A stretch of 5,510 nt of DNA from Dehalococcoidia bacterium (GTDB lineage Bacteria; Chloroflexota; Dehalococcoidia; GIF9; AB-539-J10), in the NCBI GenBank assembly GCA_030603485.1, contig JAUVXS010000113.1:1-5510 (forward strand), read 5' to 3'. A program made the translations under genes and the position numbers. This document shows positions 1 to 4,692 of the stretch, one piece after another. The stretch's first letter is position 1. Each line of letters begins with the position of its first letter. The notes beneath the pieces are model-generated. The model ran no database searches. It was not told the DNA's origin and saw only the letters and a list, made by a program, of their open reading frames with translations.

Positions 1-171
1 CCCGGTCATAATCAGAGGCAGCAAACCAGGACCGGCAATAATCTGAATGACTCCCAGGACCCCCAGTACAATAGCCGCAATAGCCAATAGCTTCCAGAAA
101 TTCCTCCCATAGATTCGAAAGGTATCGCCGAGAATGTCTCCGATATTCCTTGGGTTAAGTTTAGTGCTCAT
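1..171 (-). CDS. N-terminal part of an integral membrane protein (GPDPase membrane-domain-like)
   Basis: A minus-strand reading frame opens at the ATG whose complement is 169-171 and stays open for 57 codons to the left edge, so only the N-terminus is present. A strong ribosome binding site, AAAGGGGG, lies about five bases upstream of the ATG and fixes the start. The protein begins MSTKLNPRNIGDILGDTFRI, followed by YGRNFWKLL and a hydrophobic stretch at about residues 28-50. A short polar leader with an 'IGDIL-D-FR-Y-RNF' pattern running into the first membrane helix is typical of proteins annotated as 'glycerophosphoryl diester phosphodiesterase membrane domain', most of which are multi-pass proteins of unknown function. 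That family assignment is recognition by pattern only. The membrane location is well supported; the function is not known. Confidence 0.75.
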   Translation of the reverse strand, partial: MSTKLNPRNIGDILGDTFRIYGRNFWKLLAIAAIVLGVLGVIQIIAGPGLLPLIMTG

Positions 172-208
172 GCTGACCCCCTTTATGTTTGATGTTTTCC
201 AACATTCA

Positions 209-217
209 AATATACAA
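209..217 (-). promoter_or_regulatory. Possible -10 element for the leftmost membrane protein gene
   Basis: Read on the minus strand this is TTGTATATT, containing the -10-like hexamer TATATT about 38 bases before the ATG. No good -35 hexamer lies at the right distance; a TTGACT further upstream is about 30 bases away. This is a weak candidate only. Confidence 0.2.
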
Positions 218-351
218 ACCCAGACTTTTCCTAATACGCTCCTCAGTCAAAAAGGGCACCGACAATCACCATCAAACAGCGATTCCCGTGCGCTTTATTC
301 ATCTTCCACCTCATCGTCGCCCAAAACATCCGTGAGCGACCTCTATATCTC

Positions 352-371
352 TTGTATCACATTGTATCACA
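352..371. repeat. Perfect tandem 10-mer, two units
   Basis: TTGTATCACA occurs twice in direct succession at 352-361 and 362-371. A helical-turn-length spacing of 10 bases could suit a protein binding on one face of the DNA, but two units alone are weak evidence. No gene starts close by; the membrane protein start is about 180 bases away. Confidence 0.55.
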
Positions 372-478
372 CCCGTAAACACCTTCAGCGAAGTTTCAGG
401 ATAGCTTGAGGATTTTTCAAGGGATTGGCAAGGCCATTCATAGGGTAAAGATATGTCTAGATGAACTAAGGACTTGGG

Positions 479-515
479 AAGCCTTTGGTCGCTGGTTCAA
501 GTCTAGCCGCGACCA
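479..515 (+). pseudogene. tRNA 3'-half remnant, left copy
   Basis: A complete T arm is visible: stem GCTGG (491-495), loop TTCAAGT (496-502) and stem CTAGC (503-507), with one G-T pair. It is followed by a 7-base acceptor-like strand CGCGACC (508-514) and an A in the discriminator position. The GGTC before it fits a variable loop. The matching 5' acceptor strand GGTCGCG and a D arm are not found upstream, and no full cloverleaf can be built, so this is a remnant and not a working tRNA. The same bases can also fold as GGTCGC (487-492) with GCGACC (509-514), followed by TTTTTATTTT, which would look like a plus-strand terminator. Confidence 0.55.
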
Positions 516-680
516 GTTTTTATTTTGAGCGCCCAGAGTTGAGAGGGTGGCATTCAGGGCAACAATAACTGCCCCTGTTTTGTATCGGGACCCGCTCGAT
601 GGTGCTGCCACAAATGGGGCAGGGCTCGCCTCCTTTATGAGCAACCTTAAAATCGAAATGGGCTGTTCCCAGTCCGCCCT
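479..680. repeat. Left copy of a 202-bp direct repeat
   Basis: This block matches 2830-3031 base for base at a constant offset of 2351, with 14 mismatches (about 93% identity) and no gaps by hand alignment. It starts in the tRNA-like sequence and ends inside the coding region of mutM. Similarity stops abruptly on both sides. The two copies are in the same orientation and flank the acyl-CoA dehydrogenase. Confidence 0.93.
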
Positions 681-687
681 TCGTCAC
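520..687 (-). pseudogene. 5'-truncated mutM end (zinc-finger fragment)
   Basis: In the mutM frame this fragment encodes about the last 53 residues of formamidopyrimidine-DNA glycosylase, ending at a TAA at the same relative place as the intact gene. All four zinc-binding cysteines survive (CPIC and CPEC with 16 residues between). Homology ends at about 680, and an in-frame TAG lies just beyond 687, so the N-terminal catalytic and H2TH parts are missing. A GTG at 685-687 could open a 55-residue frame, but no ribosome binding site supports it. Of 12 base differences from intact mutM in this part, five are silent and there are no gaps. A fragment from a diverged relative fits at least as well as an old decaying duplicate. 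Confidence 0.8.
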
Positions 688-739
688 ATGCTATCTGTTC
701 CAAACGTTTATTGATATTGGGCATGAGTTTAAAGGTCAT
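647..739 (-). pseudogene. Possible truncated ribbon-helix-helix coding remnant
   Basis: A minus-strand frame stays open for 93 codons between stops at 929-931 and 647-649. From the ATG at 737-739 it reads MTFKLMPNINKRLEQIACDE followed by GR, which resembles the start of a CopG/Arc-type ribbon-helix-helix DNA-binding domain (a short strand, then the first helix). Just after the GR the sequence enters the mutM repeat and the resemblance stops; the frame ends at TAA ten residues later. The part before the ATG is hydrophilic and also protein-like. No ribosome binding site is evident. The family resemblance is by eye over about 22 residues, so it may be chance. Confidence 0.25.
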
Positions 740-858
740 TGTATCCGACTTCTTGGGCTCCAGCGCTGCGTGTTTACTGCTGTCTTCAGTAACGCCTTCA
801 CCTTGTATCAGTTGTTCAGGATATGGTTCTCTTTCCTTGTCTGTGTAGCAGAGTATTC

Positions 859-888
859 TTGACTGGCAGGCATTAATTTGAGTAAAGT
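859..888 (+). promoter_or_regulatory. Probable promoter of the acyl-CoA dehydrogenase gene
   Basis: TTGACT (859-864) is a good -35 hexamer and TAAAGT (883-888) a moderate -10 hexamer, 18 bases apart. Transcription would start near 895, about 20 bases before the ATG at 917. This would place the TTG at 878 upstream of the transcript and so favours the later start. Confidence 0.35.
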
Positions 889-904
889 TCTTGAAAAACC
901 GAGC

Positions 905-914
905 AGGAAGGGAG
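905..914 (+). promoter_or_regulatory. Ribosome binding site that decides the acyl-CoA dehydrogenase start
   Basis: AGGAAGGGAG is a strong Shine-Dalgarno match immediately before two consecutive ATG codons (917 and 920). It argues against the in-frame TTG at 878, which has only GGCAGG before it. Which of the two ATGs is used cannot be decided. Confidence 0.6.
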
Positions 915-916
915 TA

Positions 917-2635
917 ATGATGAATTATCTACTACAGCCCAAAAAACATAAAAGCCTTATAGCCGACGAAGGATCAAGAGCCATTGTGAACAAGACGATT
1001 GCCTTCTTCGAAAAGATGGGCAAGGCCAGGATTCTCGATGATTACAACAAGAAGGTCTGGTACAGTGAGTTTGTCGAATTCATCGGCAAGGAGCAAATCT
1101 TTGCCAAGCTGCTGACGCCCAAGGAATATGCCGGTGGAGATCCCGACTGTCGCTGGGACACGGCCCGCAACAGTGAATATGCCGAACTCCTGTCCTTCTA
1201 CGGCCTGGGCTACTGGTACTGCTTCCAGGTGACCATCCTGGGCCTGGGCCCCATCTGGATGAGTCAGAATGAAAAGGCGAAAAAGAAAGGGGCCAGGCTC
1301 CTTAAGGAAGGGGCGATTTTTGCGTTCGGCCTTTCCGAGAAGGACCACGGCGCGGACATTTATTCCACCGAAACCTCACTCACGCCAATGCCTGACGGTA
1401 CATGGGTGGCGAACGGGGAAAAATATTACATCGGCAACGGCAATGAAGCGGAAATGGTTTCCACTCTGGGCAAGATCAAGGACGGCACTGACGACTACAC
1501 CTTCTTCGTCACCAACTTCCGCCACAAGGCCTACGAGCTCAAGAAGAACGTCGTCTCCCACCAGGAATACGTGTCCAACTTCGCTCTGCACGACTATCCC
1601 ATCACCGAGGACGACATCCTCTCCCGGGGCTCCCATGCCTGGGACTGTGCGCTCAACACCGTGAATGTCGGAAAATTCAACATCGGTCCCGGATCCATCG
1701 GAGTTGCTGAACACTGTTTCTACGAGGCCATCACCCATGCATCTAACCGCATCCTCTACGGCATGCGGGTCACGGACATGCCCCACGTGCGGAAGAACTT
1801 CATGAATGCCTGGTTGCGCCTGGTGGGCATGAAGCTCTATCAGCGCCGCGCCACCGATTATTTTAGGAATTCCAGCCAGAACGACCGCCGCTACCTGCTC
1901 TACAACCCCACGAGTAAGATGAAGGTGACCCTGCAGGCCGAAGAGGTGGTCAGCCTGCTCTGGGAGGTGATCGCAGCCAAGGGATTTGAAAAGGACACCT
2001 ACTTTCACATGGCAGCCGCCGACATCATGGGCCCGTCCAAGCTCGAGGGAACGGTCCATGTGAACATCCAGCTCATCCGCAAGTTCATGCAAAACTACTT
2101 CTTCAACCCCGCCGAGTATCCACCGGTGGCTCCGGACTTTTCGGACAAAGACGACCTGTTCCCCTTCAATCAGGGCCCCACCCGGGGACTGGGAAAAGTA
2201 CAGTTCCACGATTATAAGCCTGTCTTCGAGGCCAACAAGGGCCTGCCCAATGTGGCTGCATTCATGAAGCAAATAGATATTTTCAAGGAGATGCTGGAAA
2301 GGGCGGGTCCGGACGAGGCTCAGGATATGGACCCCTCGTGGTCTCTACCTTTGGGCGAGATGTTCTCCATTGTTGTGTACGGCCAGCTCATCCTCGAACA
2401 GGCTGGGATCGGCGGAATTGATTCAGACATCCTGAACCAGATGTTTGATTTCATGGTGCATGACTTTGCTCAATTTGCCATGCAAATCTACGGCAATCAT
2501 AATTCCAGGGATGCACAACGAGATTATTGTGTCAAGATTATGCTTATTAAGGCAGTTCCAAATGCCGAGCAATATAACAATGTGTGGGAGCAGTATGTCT
2601 CCGTTTTGAACGGCGAGTACGCCATGAATGAGTAG
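917..2635 (+). CDS. Acyl-CoA dehydrogenase with a C-terminal extension
   Basis: This is a 572-residue flavoprotein that should oxidise an acyl-CoA to the 2,3-enoyl-CoA and pass electrons to an electron-transfer flavoprotein, in the cytoplasm or at the membrane. Family landmarks appear in order: the FAD/substrate loop FGLSEKDHGAD (137-147), the beta-domain motif NGEKYYIGNG (166-175), the helix motif NRILYG (277-282), and LEGT with the probable catalytic base Glu377, where MCAD has YEGT. After that comes a stretch of nearly 190 residues not found in the usual enzymes of about 380 residues; VLCAD-type enzymes also carry extra C-terminal sequence. The substrate cannot be told. The frame could start at TTG 878 (585 residues), but the ribosome binding site favours ATG 917 or 920. 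The middle is rich in C-ending codons, unlike flanking mutM and polA. It stands alone between two direct repeats, which suggests acquisition. Confidence 0.93.
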   Translation: MMNYLLQPKKHKSLIADEGSRAIVNKTIAFFEKMGKARILDDYNKKVWYSEFVEFIGKEQIFAKLLTPKEYAGGDPDCRWDTARNSEYAELLSFYGLGYWYCFQVTILGLGPIWMSQNEKAKKKGARLLKEGAIFAFGLSEKDHGADIYSTETSLTPMPDGTWVANGEKYYIGNGNEAEMVSTLGKIKDGTDDYTFFVTNFRHKAYELKKNVVSHQEYVSNFALHDYPITEDDILSRGSHAWDCALNTVNVGKFNIGPGSIGVAEHCFYEAITHASNRILYGMRVTDMPHVRKNFMNAWLRLVGMKLYQRRATDYFRNSSQNDRRYLLYNPTSKMKVTLQAEEVVSLLWEVIAAKGFEKDTYFHMAAADIMGPSKLEGTVHVNIQLIRKFMQNYFFNPAEYPPVAPDFSDKDDLFPFNQGPTRGLGKVQFHDYKPVFEANKGLPNVAAFMKQIDIFKEMLERAGPDEAQDMDPSWSLPLGEMFSIVVYGQLILEQAGIGGIDSDILNQMFDFMVHDFAQFAMQIYGNHNSRDAQRDYCVKIMLIKAVPNAEQYNNVWEQYVSVLNGEYAMNE

Positions 2636-2706
2636 GCTGGCGATGAGCGTGAAAATGTGGAAACATAATCTGTCGGAACTCCTCTTGAGATGTTGTTCAA
2701 GACGAA

Positions 2707-2746
2707 GGAATAACGGCTGAAGAAGCCGCTATTCCCTGCAATTTTT
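2707..2746 (+). terminator. Hairpin after the acyl-CoA dehydrogenase
   Basis: GGAATAACGGCT (2707-2718) pairs with AGCCGCTATTCC (2724-2735) over 12 positions with one A-C mismatch and a 5-base loop. A run of five T follows at 2742-2746, six bases after the stem. The gap makes it an imperfect intrinsic terminator, but its place 70 bases after the stop codon fits that role. Confidence 0.5.
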
Positions 2747-2829
2747 GGAGGCACAACGCTCTGGATGCTTGTTATCGGAGCGTGAATTCAAAGACGCTAT
2801 GTAATTTAGCTTCCGAGCCTGACTATTAT

Positions 2830-2866
2830 AAGCCTTTGGTCGCTGGTTCAAGTCTAGCCGCGGCCA
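2830..2866 (+). pseudogene. tRNA 3'-half remnant, right copy, between converging genes
   Basis: The T arm is identical to the left copy: GCTGG (2842-2846), TTCAAGT (2847-2853), CTAGC (2854-2858). The acceptor-like strand differs by one base (CGCGGCC, 2859-2865), followed by A. The sequence upstream differs from the left copy and also gives no cloverleaf. It lies directly after the mutM stop codon. On the plus strand the last bases can pair as GCTGG with CCAGC (2864-2868), followed by TTTTATTTT, so it may act as a back-up terminator for transcripts arriving from the acyl-CoA dehydrogenase and converging on mutM. Confidence 0.5.
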
Positions 2867-3031
2867 GCTTTTATTTTGAGCGCCCAGGGTTGAGGGGTTG
2901 GCATTCCGGGCAAAAATAACTGCCCCTGTTTTGTATCGGGACCCGCGTGATGGTGCTGCCGCAAATAGGGCAGGGCTCGCCTCCTTTATGAGCAACCTTA
3001 AAATCGAAATGGGCTGTGCCCAGCTCGCCCT
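2830..3031. repeat. Right copy of the 202-bp direct repeat
   Basis: This is the partner of 479-680. It contains the tRNA-like 3' half followed by the last 161 bases of intact mutM. The left boundary falls at AAGCC and the right boundary inside the mutM frame, at about residue 223. Recombination between the copies would remove 2351 bases including the whole acyl-CoA dehydrogenase gene and would leave one intact mutM. Confidence 0.93.
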
Positions 3032-3698
3032 CAGGGCGGACGTAGGTATCCACGCTGGCGCCTTTGTTACCGATGGCTGCCTGAAGTACTCTGCGGATGC
3101 AATGGTATAGAGTCTGCAATTCTTCAGGCGACAGGGAGTCTGCTTTTGTCAGAGGGTTAATCCGGGCGGCAAGTAGAGCTTCATCGGCATACATATTGCC
3201 GATTCCGGCGACAATACACTGGTCGAGAAGAGCTGCTTTTATGGGAATGCGATGCCGGCCTAGTCTTTGCCCCAGAATGTCCGGGGTAAAGCTTTCATCC
3301 AACGGCTCGGGACCCAGCTTGCAGACCACAGTATTGGCCTCGTCTACCAGCCATATTAATCCCAGGCGGCGCCGGTCGCTGAAAACAAGGCGGTGCCCAT
3401 TGGAGAGGTGAAAAAGCGCCCGGGCATAGCGATCAACTTCTTTGGGATTTAACAGCAGGACGCCGGTCATCCTGAGATGAATAATCAGTGACTTGCCATT
3501 TGATAAGTGAAAGATGAGATACTTTCCCCGGCGTTCCAGGGTTTCTACCTTCTGCCCGATTAAGCCACGACGGACTTCTTCAACGGATCCACCGGACACC
3601 AGCCTGGCATCGGAGATAGTAACTTGAGTGAATCTTTGCCCCACGACCCAGGGCGAAAGCTCGTTCTTAATCGTCTCTACCTCAGGCAGTTCAGGCAT
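2871..3698 (-). CDS. mutM: Formamidopyrimidine-DNA glycosylase (Fpg/MutM)
   Basis: This is a complete 275-residue base-excision-repair enzyme that removes 8-oxoguanine and other oxidised purines from DNA and nicks the strand by beta,delta-elimination. After Met removal Pro2 is the catalytic nucleophile (MPELPEVETI), with Glu3 and Glu6 also present. Lys59 in RRGKY matches the conserved beta-hairpin lysine. The H2TH region includes GIGNMYADEALLAARINP (165-182). The C-terminal zinc finger has C243, C246, C263 and C266. Length is normal. In the Met-Arg-Phe void-filling triad Met77 and an Arg are present, but the Phe position is Leu112 (RRRLG). Leu may be tolerated, and activity is still expected. 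The start has no strong ribosome binding site. Its last 161 bases are duplicated at 520-680. It lies on the same strand as polA but is separated from it by the divergent HdrB-like gene. Confidence 0.97.
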   Translation of the reverse strand: MPELPEVETIKNELSPWVVGQRFTQVTISDARLVSGGSVEEVRRGLIGQKVETLERRGKYLIFHLSNGKSLIIHLRMTGVLLLNPKEVDRYARALFHLSNGHRLVFSDRRRLGLIWLVDEANTVVCKLGPEPLDESFTPDILGQRLGRHRIPIKAALLDQCIVAGIGNMYADEALLAARINPLTKADSLSPEELQTLYHCIRRVLQAAIGNKGASVDTYVRPEGELGTAHFDFKVAHKGGEPCPICGSTITRVPIQNRGSYFCPECQPLNPGRSK

Positions 3699-3714
3699 TT
3701 CGAGTTAGTGTAGC

Positions 3715-3720
3715 AATATA
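3715..3720 (-). promoter_or_regulatory. Possible -10 element for mutM
   Basis: TATATT on the minus strand lies 16 bases before the mutM ATG. The hexamer at the -35 distance (TTCAAT, spacer 17) is poor. If used, the leader would be only about nine bases, in keeping with the absence of a Shine-Dalgarno sequence. Confidence 0.25.
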
Positions 3721-3726
3721 GGGCTT

Positions 3727-3756
3727 GTGACTCAATGATTGAATTCGTCATATAAT
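3727..3756 (+). promoter_or_regulatory. Promoter of the HdrB-like gene
   Basis: A consensus -10 TATAAT (3751-3756) has GTGACT (3727-3732, four of six matches to TTGACA) 18 bases upstream. Transcription would begin near 3763, giving a leader of about 60 bases. It overlaps the region where mutM transcription should begin in the opposite direction, so the two promoters are close or interleaved. Confidence 0.5.
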
Positions 3757-3821
3757 GGATATAGAATGGTCATGCCACGGTTAGAACAAGCGAGAATGAA
3801 CCCTGGTGAGAGGGAACAAAG

Positions 3822-4610
3822 ATGATAAACGAAAAAATAGTAGAAAACATCAGACGATACGGTGTCTGCCAGGATTCAGGAGAAGCCAGGTATAGAGTTC
3901 TAGCAGAGAACATAGGATTTAAGATGGACCAGAAAGCAGAATATGTCGTCATCGCTGGCTGCTTCCAGCCTCAGAGCACACCTCATGTACTTAGAGCTCT
4001 CAAAGACATCTTTGAGCATCTCAAGGTAGACTACACTTTTCTTTCCAAGGAATACTGTTGTGGCTGGATGCCCTTTGGACAACCAGCGGTGATGGCTAAA
4101 GATGAGGAAGAGATAGCAAAATCCAAGGAGCTCGCCAAGAGCTTTGTAGTGGAGAACTTCAGACAAGCTGAGGCGCTGGGAGCAAAGTCTATCGTACTCT
4201 TCTGCGCAGCCTGTGAGCCCAGTTACAGCAATTGTAAGGATGCCACCCGACTGGAGATCATCTCCTATGTTGAACTCCTGGATCGCCACTTTCAAGGCGG
4301 TAGGCTGAACCTAGAATTAGATTACTACCCAGGATGCTATCGTTTCCGGCGTCGAATTACCGCGGAGCCAATTGATGTTGAACCGGCGATGCGGGTTCTC
4401 CAAAAGATAGAGGGGCTGGAAGTTAACCAACTAGATACCAAGCTATGCTGCTATATACCACCACACCTCGAAGAACTCACTGGTAGTCTTAAGACCAATA
4501 ATTTGGTTACTATTTGTACAGGCTGCTATATTAATTTGAAACAATATTTGCAGGAAAAGGATAACTGCCGGGTAAGAATGCTCCCAGAAATAGTGCTAGA
4601 AGCACTCTAG
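3822..4610 (+). CDS. HdrB-like protein with two CCG (cysteine-rich) domains
   Basis: This 262-residue soluble protein carries two copies of the cysteine-rich CCG pattern (PF02754-type). The first is C47, C79-C80-G81, C128-x2-C131; the second is C172, C209-C210-Y211, C232-x2-C235. In heterodisulfide reductase subunit B such repeats hold non-cubane [4Fe-4S] clusters that reduce disulfides; related domains occur in LutA, GlpC and SdhE. Here all five cysteines of each repeat are present, so iron-sulfur binding is likely, but the second repeat has CCY where CCG is usual. No HdrA, HdrC or ferredoxin-like gene lies next to it, so its partner and substrate are unknown. GAGAGGG (3808-3814), seven bases before the ATG, supports the start. 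It lies on the plus strand between minus-strand mutM and polA, diverging from mutM and converging with polA. Confidence 0.85.
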   Translation: MINEKIVENIRRYGVCQDSGEARYRVLAENIGFKMDQKAEYVVIAGCFQPQSTPHVLRALKDIFEHLKVDYTFLSKEYCCGWMPFGQPAVMAKDEEEIAKSKELAKSFVVENFRQAEALGAKSIVLFCAACEPSYSNCKDATRLEIISYVELLDRHFQGGRLNLELDYYPGCYRFRRRITAEPIDVEPAMRVLQKIEGLEVNQLDTKLCCYIPPHLEELTGSLKTNNLVTICTGCYINLKQYLQEKDNCRVRMLPEIVLEAL

Positions 4611-4692
4611 GACTAGTAAAACGATAATCCCGGGGAGTCGTGGTCAGAAGCCGGAGTTCCCAACAGGAATAACTGTAAGCGTTGTTCAGCAG

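Larger units (their letters stand above)
172..916. other. Stretch of about 745 bases without an intact gene
   Basis: From 172 to 478 I see no convincing gene: the plus-strand frame across 134-409 overlaps the real minus-strand start and has a low-complexity Ser/Thr-rich translation. This part holds a weak promoter candidate and a tandem 10-mer. From 479 to 680 lies the left copy of a long direct repeat, made of a tRNA-like 3' half and a truncated end of mutM. From 681 to 916 lie a possible ribbon-helix-helix remnant on the minus strand and the probable promoter and ribosome binding site of the acyl-CoA dehydrogenase. The stretch reads like scar sequence next to an insertion. Confidence 0.6.

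Noticed and set aside
134..409. 91-residue plus-strand frame at the left
   Set aside because: It overlaps the supported start of the minus-strand membrane protein, lacks a ribosome binding site, and is Ser/Thr-rich without a motif.
405..421. Small inverted repeat CTTGA...TCAAG
   Set aside because: The stem is five pairs with no gene ending nearby, so it is too weak to call a terminator.
443..515. Complete tRNA-Pro(TGG)-like gene
   Set aside because: CTTGGGA lies at about the anticodon loop position in the left copy, but the anticodon stem does not pair, no D arm is seen and the acceptor strands do not match. The right copy lacks this part entirely.
438..644. Minus-strand frame of 68 residues ending in a RLDLNQRPKA-like tail
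   Set aside because: It reads the mutM fragment in the wrong frame and then the antisense of the tRNA-like T arm; the tail is a by-product of that arm.
1376..2272. 298-residue minus-strand open frame inside the acyl-CoA dehydrogenase
   Set aside because: It is an antisense shadow caused by the C-ending codons of the real gene; the His/Val/Gly-rich translation shows no family motif.
2825..2853. Minus-strand TATAAT with TTGAAC upstream
   Set aside because: The spacer is only 15 bases and the promoter would point into the antisense of the acyl-CoA dehydrogenase end with no gene to serve.
2729..2995. Minus-strand frame of 88 residues with the same tail
   Set aside because: It overlaps the end of intact mutM in another frame and exists only because the repeat occurs twice.
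4611..4692. Terminator between the converging HdrB-like gene and polA
   Set aside because: Only very short complementary pieces are seen and there is no T run next to a stable stem.
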